From CAUZFZ01 sp963579025 (GTDB lineage Bacteria; Planctomycetota; Planctomycetia; Planctomycetales; Planctomycetaceae): 35,989 nt of DNA. This document shows, piece by piece, positions 23,342 to 31,450 of the stretch. The position numbers were made by a program, and so were the translations under genes. Location: assembly GCA_963579025.1 (NCBI GenBank), contig CAUZFZ010000111.1:1-35989 (forward strand). Direction: 5' to 3'. The notes under the pieces were generated by a model, which worked only from the letters and a program-made list of their open reading frames with translations, ran no database searches and was not told where the DNA came from. Numbering within the stretch: the first letter of the stretch is position 1; each line of letters opens with the position of its first letter.

Positions 23342-24337
23342 TTACTCGGCAAATGCTTCGTCAAAGCGATGTGTCGAGGGTTCGAAGTCGACGTTCTTGC
23401 AGAACTGGCAGGATTCGCGAGCACCGTGCTCACGGTCCATGCCGCAGTCTTCCCACTCGACCGACAGTGGACCGTCATAGCCCACAACGTTCAACGCTCG
23501 GATAATTTCCTCGAAACGTACGGCACCGCGGCCGACGCTGCGGAAGTCCCAGCCTCGGCGCGGGTCGCCGAATGAAAGGTGACTTGAGTTGATGCCGGTT
23601 CGCCCGTTGAGCGTCGTCGAGGCATCCTTCATGTGGACATGATAAATCCGGTCCGGGAAGGCGCGGATGAATTCTGCAGGATCGACTCCCTGCCAGATCA
23701 GGTGACTGGGATCGAAGTTGAATCCGAATTCCTCACGGTTGTCGAGCGCTTTCAATGCCCACTCGGCCGAGTAAACGTCGAAGGCGATTTCCGTGGGGTG
23801 CACTTCCAAAGCGAACTTGACTCCGCATTCCTGGAAGACGTCCAGAATCGGGTTCCAGCGTTCGGCCAGCAGTGCAAATCCAGCCTCGATCATGGCACGT
23901 GGCGTGGGCGGAAAGTCGTAAATGAACCCCCAGATGCTCGAACCGGTGAAGCCGTTGACGACACTTACGCCGAGCTTCTGAGCGGCTCGGGCCGTGTTCT
24001 TCATTTCTTCGGCCGCCCGTTCATTGACACCGGCGGGATCACCGTCGCCCCAGACGTACGCCGGCAGGATACCCTTGTGCCGCTCATCAATGTTGTCGAG
24101 GACCGCTTGCCCGGCGAGGTGATTCGAAATCGCAAAGAGTTTCAGATCATGCTTTTCCAGCAGATCTCGCTTCCGGGCACAATACGTGTCGTCGGACAGG
24201 GCCTTGTCGACTTCGAAATGGTCGCCCCAGCAGGCGAGTTCCAGTCCGTCATAGCCGAAATCGCGAGCCTTTTTGCAAAGCTCTTCCAAGGGCAGATCAG
24301 CCCACTGCCCAGTGAAAAGTGTGACCGGTCGGGCCAT
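23342..24337 (-). CDS. Sugar phosphate isomerase/epimerase (xylose-isomerase-like TIM barrel)
   Basis: The 331-residue protein has the AP-endonuclease-2/xylose-isomerase-like barrel. Likely metal ligands are E178 (ALEVHPTE), D209 (NFDPSH), H235 (HVHMKD) and E294 (VEWED). No signal peptide is present, so it is cytoplasmic. GAGGAGA precedes the ATG at 24337. Such enzymes often work with Gfo/Idh dehydrogenases in sugar and inositol catabolism; two of those are in the window but not adjacent. It is followed by its own terminator. The substrate is not known. Confidence 0.87.
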   Translation of the reverse strand: MARPVTLFTGQWADLPLEELCKKARDFGYDGLELACWGDHFEVDKALSDDTYCARKRDLLEKHDLKLFAISNHLAGQAVLDNIDERHKGILPAYVWGDGDPAGVNERAAEEMKNTARAAQKLGVSVVNGFTGSSIWGFIYDFPPTPRAMIEAGFALLAERWNPILDVFQECGVKFALEVHPTEIAFDVYSAEWALKALDNREEFGFNFDPSHLIWQGVDPAEFIRAFPDRIYHVHMKDASTTLNGRTGINSSHLSFGDPRRGWDFRSVGRGAVRFEEIIRALNVVGYDGPLSVEWEDCGMDREHGARESCQFCKNVDFEPSTHRFDEAFAE

Positions 24338-24516
24338 GATGTCTCCTCAAGATAGATTCAGATGCGGCCACGCAAATGCATACAAAATCAAGACAGATGT
24401 CTCGTCGAAGTTTACCTGACAATACCAAGAGCGAAGATCGCTGCCAATCGTCGAGGCGGGTCAGTGTGGTGGTAGGTCTAGCCCTGAGAGAAAGGGGAGT
24501 TCGCGGACACCGGCGT

Positions 24517-25632
24517 TCAACAAATCCAGCCACCGCCGAGCACGCGGTCAGCTTCATAGAAGACAACCGCCTGACCGGGTGCCACCGCGAATTGCGGCTC
24601 GTCGAATTCGACCTCGACCCGGTCGTCATCGGTGAGACGCACGTCAGCCGGGGCGGCCTTGTGGCGGTATCGAATCTGAACGTCACAACGAAACTGCTGC
24701 GGAATGTCGTCAACCAGCCAGTTCAGCCGATCGCCTGACAATGTGCGGCAGCCCAACTCTTCCCGCGTGCCTATGACGACCTGGCGGCGTTCCGGGTCGA
24801 GAGAAATGACATACCGCGGTTCGCCGAACGCAATGCCCAGGCCCTTGCGCTGTCCGACCGTGAACCTTTCGTAACCGTCATGCTGACCAACCACCGTGCC
24901 TGCGGTGTCCACGATTTGTCCGGATGTATTCTGTTTGCCTCTGTATCGCTCGATGAATCCGGCATAGTCGTTGTCTGGGATGAAGCAGATTTCCTGGCTG
25001 TCTGGTTTGTCAAAAACTCTCAAGCCAGCCTGCTGTGATTTCTCGCGAATCTTCAGTTTCTCGAAGTCTCCAACCGGAAAGATGATGCGGTCGAGCAGGT
25101 CTCGGTTGATTCCAAACAGGACATAGGACTGATCTTTTGAGCGGTCGAGTCCGCGAGTCAGAGCCGGTCTGCCGTCCGTCGGACCAAGCCGTGCGTAGTG
25201 ACCCGAGGCAATGAAGTCGGCCCCAACCTGCTGGGCGAAGTCCCACAGCTTCCCGAATTTCAGCCAGTTATTGCACATGACGCAGGGGTTCGGCGTGCGC
25301 CCGGCAAGATACTCGTCGGCGAAATAGTCCTTGATGCGTCCAAAGGCGTCTTTGAAATTCAGGGCGTGAAACGGAATGTCGAGCATGTCGGCGACGCGAC
25401 GCGCATCGGCAGCATCAGACGCACCGCAGCAACCCTGTCGATTCGACTTCGCTCCAACCACCGGAAGGCTGAATCCCGTGTCGGTCGAACAGGTCTGCTC
25501 TGTGGTCACCCCGGAGCGCATGAAGAGACCGATGACTTCGTACCCCTGCTCCTGCAGGAGTAGGGCCGAGGCCGAACTGTCTACTCCACCACTCATTGCG
25601 AGAACGACTCGGGACACGGATTTATTCACCAT
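24517..25632 (-). CDS. mnmA: tRNA-specific 2-thiouridylase MnmA
   Basis: MnmA inserts sulfur at C2 of the wobble uridine in tRNA Lys, Glu and Gln. The ATG at 25632 (371 aa) is chosen over one 20 codons upstream because the PP-loop SGGVDSS then falls at 14-20 as in the family. The catalytic cysteines are C117 (TPNPCVMC) and C216 (SQEICFIPD). The C-terminal beta-barrel domains are complete. There is an insertion with several cysteines (TCSTD, GCCG) between 46 and 72, as seen in some MnmA. The start overlaps the 3' end of the upstream gene by 11 bases, which suggests coupled translation. Confidence 0.95.
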   Translation of the reverse strand: MVNKSVSRVVLAMSGGVDSSASALLLQEQGYEVIGLFMRSGVTTEQTCSTDTGFSLPVVGAKSNRQGCCGASDAADARRVADMLDIPFHALNFKDAFGRIKDYFADEYLAGRTPNPCVMCNNWLKFGKLWDFAQQVGADFIASGHYARLGPTDGRPALTRGLDRSKDQSYVLFGINRDLLDRIIFPVGDFEKLKIREKSQQAGLRVFDKPDSQEICFIPDNDYAGFIERYRGKQNTSGQIVDTAGTVVGQHDGYERFTVGQRKGLGIAFGEPRYVISLDPERRQVVIGTREELGCRTLSGDRLNWLVDDIPQQFRCDVQIRYRHKAAPADVRLTDDDRVEVEFDEPQFAVAPGQAVVFYEADRVLGGGWIC

Positions 25633-26119
25633 TTGCGTTCGGTTCGCTGCCGAACAGATTGTCGAATTCAAAGGGGTCGGCCACGGGATCATCCGCAGCT
25701 TCCCACATCAGGCTCTTTGTTACCGCTTTGAGCTGCGATTTGATCTCTGCGGTCTCTGTATCGGAATTCTGCTGCAGGACGAAAATCGTGCAGTCGTCAG
25801 TCTCGCAGACCCGGATGCTGGCTCGATTGATCAATTCCATGCAGACAAAGTCGATATCGAGGGATGCCGTGGGCAACAGGCAGATGGTCGCCTCGCTCTC
25901 GTAGACGTCGACCTCGTCGTATTCGGACCGAAACGACTCCAGCACGGAATCGATGACCGCGTCGACCGGTGGCCGGTCCCGCATGATGCTGACCATCCAG
26001 AATGCCGTCCGTGAGGCCTCGGCGGTGACAGTGATATGCTCGTCGTCGTCCTGGTTCCGGGTGACTTCCCAGTCGTCAGGATGCTCGAATTGAATTCCGT
26101 GACCTTCGAAAACCTGCAT
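25622..26119 (-). CDS. Hypothetical protein upstream of and overlapping mnmA
   Basis: The 165-residue acidic protein has no signal peptide or membrane segment. The opening FEGHGIQFEHPDDWEV resembles the first strand and turn of small PsbP/Mog1-like or DUF1795-like folds, and a Cys-Glu-Thr-Asp-Asp-Cys pair lies in the middle. The last 30 residues are acidic and look disordered. It overlaps mnmA by 11 bases (shared ATGGTGAATAA), so it is probably co-transcribed. I cannot assign a function. Confidence 0.7.
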   Translation of the reverse strand: MQVFEGHGIQFEHPDDWEVTRNQDDDEHITVTAEASRTAFWMVSIMRDRPPVDAVIDSVLESFRSEYDEVDVYESEATICLLPTASLDIDFVCMELINRASIRVCETDDCTIFVLQQNSDTETAEIKSQLKAVTKSLMWEAADDPVADPFEFDNLFGSEPNANGE

Positions 26120-26228
26120 TATGTTGGCAGCCAGTGTCTATGGGTGAGCTTGAGGATTGTGGTGCGGTAGATTAAGAAAGACCTCTGGAAAACGCACCCG
26201 GAACGACAACCAGACGCTGGGAAATCCT

Positions 26229-26243
26229 CGCGACGAGGTCGCG
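26229..26243. repeat. Perfect hairpin in the divergent gap
   Basis: CGCGAC-GAG-GTCGCG, a 6-bp perfect stem with a 3-base loop, lies in the 251-base gap between two divergent genes. No T run follows. It could be an operator or chance. Confidence 0.3.
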
Positions 26244-26370
26244 GGTTCTGCTTGAAACGGCCAATGGCGCCCCGCACCAGTTGACGTTGGGCAACTTCGC
26301 TGGTGGCACCTGTCTGGACCGTGGCGAGCCAATCTTCACACGGAACTAAAGAAAGTAAGAGGAGCCTGTT

Positions 26371-26751
26371 ATGGCATCTGCGCGAGCCGAGGCAGTCGCG
26401 GAACTCCTGTGGGAACTGAAACGGGCCGACAAAGTGTCGACTTACACGAAAGTCGCCCGGAAGGCTGGTTTCAGCCCGGGAGCGGGTGGACGCACCATTC
26501 AGACCACGATGAAGGCCGTGCGTCGTGACTGGCCCCATCTGCAATGGTGGCGTGCCTTTCCCGACGATGGCCTGGTCGAAGCAGGCGGTGAACAGGCTCA
26601 GGTGGCGGAAGAAGCCGGCTTTGAGCTGACCAAGCCCAAAGACGAAATGGTGGCACTAAACGGTTTCGAAGAGCACGTGATGGTGTGGGAAGAGCCGGAA
26701 GAGGAAGCTCCGGCGGAAGCCGCCCCTGCAGCCACCGCGAAAAAGAAATAG
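26371..26751 (+). CDS. Alkyltransferase-like (ATL/MGMT-fold) DNA-binding protein with Trp for the acceptor Cys
   Basis: The 126-residue protein matches, by eye, the DNA-binding domain of O6-alkylguanine-DNA alkyltransferases: VAELLWELKRADKVSTYTKV at 9-28 (compare LL..IP.G.V.TYG.IA), GGRTIQTTMKAVRRD at 39-53 (Arg41 as the arginine finger), then QWWRAFPDDGLVEAGGEQ at 58-75 where repair enzymes have PCHRVV..DG. Trp59 falls on the acceptor Cys. E. coli Atl has PWHR there, so this protein is likely a sensor of alkylated guanine that feeds nucleotide excision repair, not a direct repair enzyme. The tail (107-126) is Glu/Ala/Pro-rich and ends KKK. GAGGAG precedes the ATG. Confidence 0.65.
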   Translation: MASARAEAVAELLWELKRADKVSTYTKVARKAGFSPGAGGRTIQTTMKAVRRDWPHLQWWRAFPDDGLVEAGGEQAQVAEEAGFELTKPKDEMVALNGFEEHVMVWEEPEEEAPAEAAPAATAKKK

Positions 26752-26797
26752 TACGGCTGGCGATCGACGCTTCAGTTGGTGTCGAACTGGCGACGTG

Positions 26798-26853
26798 AAA
26801 AAAGCCCCGGGTCGTGAGGTTGCTTAGGCACGTCGTCGTACCGGGGCTGTTTT
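26798..26853. terminator. Bidirectional terminator between converging genes
   Basis: AGCCCCGG (26803-26810) pairs with CCGGGGCT (26841-26848) around a 30-base loop. On the minus strand TTTTTT follows, and on the plus strand GTTTT. It sits between the ATL-like gene (stop 26751) and the FlgG-like gene (stop 26894). The long loop weakens the call a little. Confidence 0.7.
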
Positions 26854-26893
26854 CGTTCTCATCGCGCTGGCAGCCGCGCATGCCGCCGACCGG

Positions 26894-28159
26894 CTACGAC
26901 TTGCCGGCGATCAGATCTGCGAGCGTTAGAATCTGCAGCAGCTCATCCTGCTCGCGTTTCGGGTCCGAATTCGATTGTTCCAGAGCCTGCGGAACAAACT
27001 GGGCCTCTGGATTGGCTGGCTGCGGAGTCGGTTCTCCCGAGGATTTCGTCGGCACGTACAGTCCCGCTGAAGTCCGCGTGAGAGCCGACGGATTCCGGAA
27101 CGTGTGCAGCACGCACTGGGGCGCGTCCTGGTCGTTAGACGGAATCACTGCTGGATCATTATTCGTAACGATCACGCCGGATGGCATGATTCTGAAGTCC
27201 AGTTCGTCAGCCACCGACACTCGCGGGGCAAGTGGCAGCAGGCCTGCTCCCGTCCAGACACTCAATTCCCCGGCCTCGTTAATGCCCAGTACACCGGAGC
27301 GGGTAAAACCTTCCGTCTCGCCGTCCGAGACTTTCAACCAACCTCGCCCGCTGATGGCCACATCGAGTGGATTGCCCGTTTGCCGGATTGCGCCCTGCGT
27401 CAGATCGATACGTGTCAGCCAGGTTGGATTGTGATCTGCTCCGTCGTCTGCATCTGTATCCGGCTGGCTCGGAACCGAGGCAGCGACAACCAGTAGTTCT
27501 CGACGTTTGAAACCCGTCGTCATGCGGTTGGCGAGATTCTCACGATAGATTCTGTCTGCCTGCTCGCGCAGATCCTGGACGACCGGCGAGTCGACCGTCG
27601 CAGAAGCCAGCAGCACGCTGCCAGGCTCATGGTTCGAGTGCGGCAATGGAATTGGCCGGGCCTGACCGACGACAAACCCGGGCAGGACACGTGGACCCGA
27701 TGTTCCGTCTGAATCCGGAAGCGCCGAATCGACAATCGAACCAATTCGTGACCGCACAGCTAGAATCTCGGCCGCCTCTTCCTGAGTCAGATGGCTCAGT
27801 TCCTCTTTCCAGATGCGTTCCTCTTCCTCACTCATCTCGGACGACGACTGGATCACCGGCGGAGGGTTTGAAGCAAGCACATCGGGGAAGTACACAATTT
27901 CGTTTTCCGGCTCTGCGGTCGCTTCGTCGACCTGCGAGAACGGCGGCTGGGCCGGGATTGCAGGCTCGACGAGTGCGGAGGGACCGGTGTCCTCACCAGT
28001 TGGCTGCCAGCCGGTGAAGTCTATGGAGACCGGCTCGTGTTGCGCCGTGAGGGTCGGAGTTGAATCTGACGTCTGCTGAAACTGCCAGACGCCAAATGCG
28101 ATGTCCGCCGCAAGAACTGTTGCGAAACACGTCATCACGCAGGTGATTGGTCGAAACAT
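26894..28159 (-). CDS. FlgG-like rod protein with membrane-anchored N-terminal extension
   Basis: The 421-residue protein has an N-terminal membrane segment or signal (residues 5-25) and then a Pro/Glu/Ser-rich stretch to about 190 with no known domain. From 200 on it follows flagellar rod proteins of the FlgG/FlgF type: NLANRMTTGFKRRELLV at 208-224, the core motif QGAIRQTGNPLDVAISGRGW at 255-274, TRSGVLGINEAGEL at 286-299, NPSALTRTSAGLYVPT at 356-371 and the rod-end motif QALEQSNSDP at 391-400. Normal FlgG begins directly with its rod helix and lacks a signal. No other flagellar gene is near. GGAG lies 6 bases before the ATG. It follows the TIGR02996 gene by 45 bases and may be co-transcribed. 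Confidence 0.78.
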   Translation of the reverse strand: MFRPITCVMTCFATVLAADIAFGVWQFQQTSDSTPTLTAQHEPVSIDFTGWQPTGEDTGPSALVEPAIPAQPPFSQVDEATAEPENEIVYFPDVLASNPPPVIQSSSEMSEEEERIWKEELSHLTQEEAAEILAVRSRIGSIVDSALPDSDGTSGPRVLPGFVVGQARPIPLPHSNHEPGSVLLASATVDSPVVQDLREQADRIYRENLANRMTTGFKRRELLVVAASVPSQPDTDADDGADHNPTWLTRIDLTQGAIRQTGNPLDVAISGRGWLKVSDGETEGFTRSGVLGINEAGELSVWTGAGLLPLAPRVSVADELDFRIMPSGVIVTNNDPAVIPSNDQDAPQCVLHTFRNPSALTRTSAGLYVPTKSSGEPTPQPANPEAQFVPQALEQSNSDPKREQDELLQILTLADLIAGKS

Positions 28160-28204
28160 CCATGTCTCCGATTTGCCGCGTGATTCTGGATTGGAAGAAC
28201 AAGC

Positions 28205-28897
28205 TTATTTGTCGGATCCCGTCGCCCATTCCGCAGGATCACCGCGTTTGATTTCGATGGGGTTCTGATCTTCGATCTGCACCCTGGGGAACGACTTGCG
28301 AATCGCGGTGATGCCTTCTTCCGTGATCTGATTCCCTGTCAGGTCGAGCGAATCGAGTTTTCGGATGGATCGGTCGGCAGCGAGTGTCAACGCTCCCTTT
28401 TCGGCGATGCGTCCGAAGCTCAGGTCCAGTTCTTTGATCTTGTCGAGCAATCCCCACTCGTGCAGATAATCGCACGTCGCATTCACAGGCTCAGTCATGA
28501 TCAACCGCTTCAGCAGCCGCATTTGCGGCGTATGAATCAGCACCTTGGAGAGCTTCAGGTTCAATTCGTCCAATTGCAGACCCTGAACCCAGCCTCGCCA
28601 CCATTGAACAGCACACCCGGGCTTCAACTCAAAGGGGTGTTCCGCAGTTCCCCGCGTGAGGATGAAGTCGCCAAGTTCACCCAGCCATTCGCGGCCATGC
28701 TCATCCAGCAACTCGCGCTGACGGGTCTCCAGCTCAATCCGCTGTTCCCTTGCGAGGGCGGGATTCTCAAAAGCAATCTGCAGTTCGATGAGTTCCGCAC
28801 GCGGATCATCGTTCTCACGGAGGAATGCTGCATATTCCTCGTGCAACGCGAGATTGTCCGGGTCCTTGATCAGGCTCTTCTCAAGTTTTTCCTGCAT
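28205..28897 (-). CDS. TIGR02996 domain and leucine-rich-repeat protein
   Basis: Residues 1-45 of this 230-residue protein fit the planctomycete repeat-companion domain TIGR02996: SLIKDPDNLALHEEYAAFLR followed by ENDDPRAELIELQ. The middle links to leucine-rich segments near the end (LLDKIKELDLSFGRIAEKG, IRKLDSLDLTGNQITEEG) and a short C-terminal tail. There is no signal peptide, so it should be cytoplasmic and bind another protein. GAGG precedes the ATG at 28897. It is upstream of the FlgG-like gene with 45 bases between. Confidence 0.82.
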   Translation of the reverse strand: MQEKLEKSLIKDPDNLALHEEYAAFLRENDDPRAELIELQIAFENPALAREQRIELETRQRELLDEHGREWLGELGDFILTRGTAEHPFELKPGCAVQWWRGWVQGLQLDELNLKLSKVLIHTPQMRLLKRLIMTEPVNATCDYLHEWGLLDKIKELDLSFGRIAEKGALTLAADRSIRKLDSLDLTGNQITEEGITAIRKSFPRVQIEDQNPIEIKRGDPAEWATGSDK

Positions 28898-29015
28898 TAG
28901 TCACCCTCGTCCATGAAAAGAAACCCGGAAGCGGCGGATTCTAACGGCTGACGTGAGTCTGTGAATAACAGCTTGCAAACGGGCAGAGAGAGGCGGCGCA
29001 AGCGGACTGGTTCTC

Positions 29016-30035
29016 TCAGCTCTCAGCGAGAAGCAGGACCTTGCCCTGACGCGCTGGTTGCTCGGCGGCTCGAACGGCAGCCTGTATCCGAGCCAGTGGA
29101 AACTGACTGCCAATGTCCGACGAGAGAACGCCCTCGCGAATTAACGCGGAGATCGAGCGAATCAGACCGAGCTTGGCGGGCAGTTTCAGCGTGCTCATGT
29201 AGTTGCCGAGCCAGAATCCTTCGAGCAGGGCTCCGGTCTCCATCAACTGCCGCGACGGAAACGACAATGGTTCATTCGACAGCGTCCCGTACAGCAGCAT
29301 CCGACCTCCGGGCGAAAGACATTGCACTGCGGCCGAACCCACCGGTCCAGAGACCGCATCGATGGCAAACGGGACTCCGGCACCGTCGGTGACTTTTTGC
29401 ACGACGGATATCAGGTCACGCGGGTCATGCTTTGCCGGATCGAACCAGACGACCGCGCTGGCTCCAGCCTGTTCGAGTTCTCGCGCCTGTTCCTGCCGAC
29501 GCACGACACAGAGCGTCCGGAAGTCGAATCTGTTCCCCAGCCGGATCACCATGCGTCCCAGTTCCGAACCTGCTGCCGTCTGCAGCAGCCACGCCCCCGG
29601 CGGCACGCGCAGGATATGGCGGGTCATGATGAAAGCAGTGGCCGGATTCACGAAAAATGTCGCACGCTGTTCGACACTCAGCGTGCCTGTCAGCATCGAA
29701 GAAAACGGTATCACCTGGCTGGCGGGCACGACATTTTTTTCGGCCCAGTTTCCGCCGCGACGCGAAAGCACGGCGACGTGTTTCCCCATCATCAACCGCG
29801 AACGAAGACCAGAGCCAGCCGCCTCAACAATGCCGACACCTTCAAAACCTGGCGTGGCAGGGAGCTCCGGAGCCACCGCATAGGTCCCCCGCACGAACAA
29901 CAGGTCCGACGGGTTGATCGGACTGGCCAGCATGCGTACCAGCACTTCACCGGGTCCGGGAACGGGCTCATCAATGTCCTGGCAGCTCAACACGTTTTCG
30001 GGCTCGCCGGTCGAATTGAAGACAGCAGCTTTCAT
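29016..30035 (-). CDS. MDR superfamily oxidoreductase (quinone / enoyl reductase-like)
   Basis: The 339-residue protein is a medium-chain dehydrogenase/reductase. ASPINPSDLLFVRGTY near 37-52 and PGFEGVG near 62-68 form the catalytic domain, and a Rossmann domain follows with LLQTAAGSELGRMVIRLG in the usual place. Zinc ligands are absent, as in the quinone-oxidoreductase and mitochondrial trans-2-enoyl reductase (MECR/ETR) branches, which it most resembles. Reduction of quinones or enoyl thioesters with NADPH is the inferred reaction. It starts 53 bases after trpC on the same strand and may share its transcript. Confidence 0.82.
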   Translation of the reverse strand: MKAAVFNSTGEPENVLSCQDIDEPVPGPGEVLVRMLASPINPSDLLFVRGTYAVAPELPATPGFEGVGIVEAAGSGLRSRLMMGKHVAVLSRRGGNWAEKNVVPASQVIPFSSMLTGTLSVEQRATFFVNPATAFIMTRHILRVPPGAWLLQTAAGSELGRMVIRLGNRFDFRTLCVVRRQEQARELEQAGASAVVWFDPAKHDPRDLISVVQKVTDGAGVPFAIDAVSGPVGSAAVQCLSPGGRMLLYGTLSNEPLSFPSRQLMETGALLEGFWLGNYMSTLKLPAKLGLIRSISALIREGVLSSDIGSQFPLARIQAAVRAAEQPARQGKVLLLAES

Positions 30036-30088
30036 GCGAGCCCGCTTTCCTGCGTTGTTCCGACGAAGCGTCCGTGTCCGAAAGCAGT

Positions 30089-30877
30089 CTACTCTTCCGC
30101 CCCAAGCAATTCCCGCACCTTGGCGGCAATGTCATCCTGCCGCATCAACGTCTCTCCGACCAGAATGCCGTGAATCCCCGCCGACGCGAGTCGCTCGACA
30201 TCCGCCCGAGTCCGGATTCCGCTCTCGCTGATAAGGAGTGTCCCCGTCGGCACGTCAGCCCCTAGTTCGATCGTGTGAGAGATGTCTGTCACCATCGTCC
30301 GCAGATTCCGGTTGTTTACGCCTACCAGCGGCGGATCGAGCTTCAGGACACGCTCCATGTTTTCGGGCTCGTAGACTTCGATGAGCGATTCCATGCCGAG
30401 TTCCGATGCCAGGAAATACAGCTCGCGCAGGTGACAGTCATCGAGGCACTCGGCAATCAGAAGAATACAGTCCGCCCCGGCGGCTCGGGCTTCGTAGACC
30501 TGGTATCGGTCGAGCAGAAAGTCCTTTCGCATGACGGGCAGACTGACGCTCTCACGAATGGCGGTCAGATATTCGATTCGCCCCTGAAAATAGGGCTCAT
30601 CGGTCAGGCAACTGATGCACGCAGCCCCGGCCGATTCATAGATACGCGCGATCGAGACCGGATCAAAGTCGTCCCGGATCAGTCCCGCAGATGGCGAAGC
30701 TTTCTTGACCTCGGCGATCAAAGCGATGTCTGGCGCATTCTGTAATGCGGCGAGGAAATCGCGAACTGGTGGAGCATCTTCCAGCCGCGCCCGCAGCTCA
30801 CTTTCGGAGACGCGCAGACGGGATTCATCGATCTCGTCACGTTTGGTTTTGCAGATCTCGGCAAGGATGTCAGTCAA
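30089..30877 (-). CDS. trpC: Indole-3-glycerol phosphate synthase TrpC, probable TTG start
   Basis: TrpC closes the indole ring in tryptophan synthesis. Family motifs in order: EVKKASPSAGLI, GAACISCLTDEPYFQG, MRKDFLLDRYQVYEARAAGA, CILLIAE, GVNNRNL and LISESGI. The frame runs 75 codons further upstream to an ATG at 31102, but that stretch contains the terminator at 31010 and overlaps the acyl carrier gene. A TTG at 30877, 7 bases after AAGAGGA, gives 262 residues beginning TDILAEICKTKRDEI, which is where the family normally starts. No other trp gene is nearby. Confidence 0.92.
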   Translation of the reverse strand: MTDILAEICKTKRDEIDESRLRVSESELRARLEDAPPVRDFLAALQNAPDIALIAEVKKASPSAGLIRDDFDPVSIARIYESAGAACISCLTDEPYFQGRIEYLTAIRESVSLPVMRKDFLLDRYQVYEARAAGADCILLIAECLDDCHLRELYFLASELGMESLIEVYEPENMERVLKLDPPLVGVNNRNLRTMVTDISHTIELGADVPTGTLLISESGIRTRADVERLASAGIHGILVGETLMRQDDIAAKVRELLGAEE

Positions 30878-31009
30878 CGGTGGGTCCTCTTCCCGGACGA
30901 AACGGGCCGCATGATAGTCCGACCGCTGAGTAGAGTTGAGTGTCTGCAAATCCTCGCAGGCAGGACGTCTCAGATACGCGTTGTCGATTTCCCGCGACCC
31001 GAAATTGAA

Positions 31010-31044
31010 AGCACCCCGTCGCCGAAACCGGCGGACGGGGTGCT
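31010..31044 (-). terminator. Probable terminator after the acyl carrier gene
   Basis: AGCACCCCGTC (31010-31020) pairs with 31034-31044, and GCCG with CGGC inside, to give a 15-bp stem with one bulge and an AAAC loop. On the minus strand TTTCAATTT follows. It lies 30 bases after the stop at 31074 and before trpC. The T run is short. Confidence 0.6.
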
Positions 31045-31073
31045 GGGAGTTCTCAGAGTGTCGTGCGGCACAG

Positions 31074-31346
31074 TTACGCAGGGGCCACCGGCGCCGCGGC
31101 ATCCTTCAGCAATGGTGTCAGGTAGGTCACTGTGCTCGACATGGTCCCCAGGTTCCCGTAATCCTCTTCCGGAATCTGGACGCGGTACATTTTCCGCAAT
31201 TCCATCACGATATCCAGAAAGTCCATGCTGTCGAGTTCCATCTGTTCGCGGAGCGGGACCGAATCATCGATCGAAGTCAGATCTTCGTCCGGCGCGATGC
31301 GAGCCAGAATACCGAGGACTATTGGTCTGATCTGTTCCGCTGTCAT
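31074..31346 (-). CDS. Acyl carrier protein
   Basis: The 90-residue protein is an acidic four-helix carrier with the phosphopantetheine site in LDSMDFLDIV (Ser about residue 40). The ATG at 31346 has GGGAG 9 bases upstream; a TTG three codons earlier lies too close to that site. The Ala/Pro-rich tail (DAAAPVAPA) is unusual. It follows the ketosynthase gene by 104 bases on the same strand, and the pair probably works together in a specialised chain elongation, not as the main fatty acid ACP, which is usually encoded beside fabG or fabF. Confidence 0.88.
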   Translation of the reverse strand: MTAEQIRPIVLGILARIAPDEDLTSIDDSVPLREQMELDSMDFLDIVMELRKMYRVQIPEEDYGNLGTMSSTVTYLTPLLKDAAAPVAPA

Positions 31347-31450
31347 GTAACCCAACTCCCGATGGACCGGCTCGTGGCCTGTGCCCTGTCTTCAGAAACA
31401 AAACGACCGTTACAGCAACGAGTGACCCGAACCTGCGGTCGGAAAAAGCG

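Noticed and set aside
29322..30173. Open frame of 283 codons on the plus strand
   Set aside because: Antisense to the MDR oxidoreductase and the end of trpC; no ribosome site and no family resemblance.
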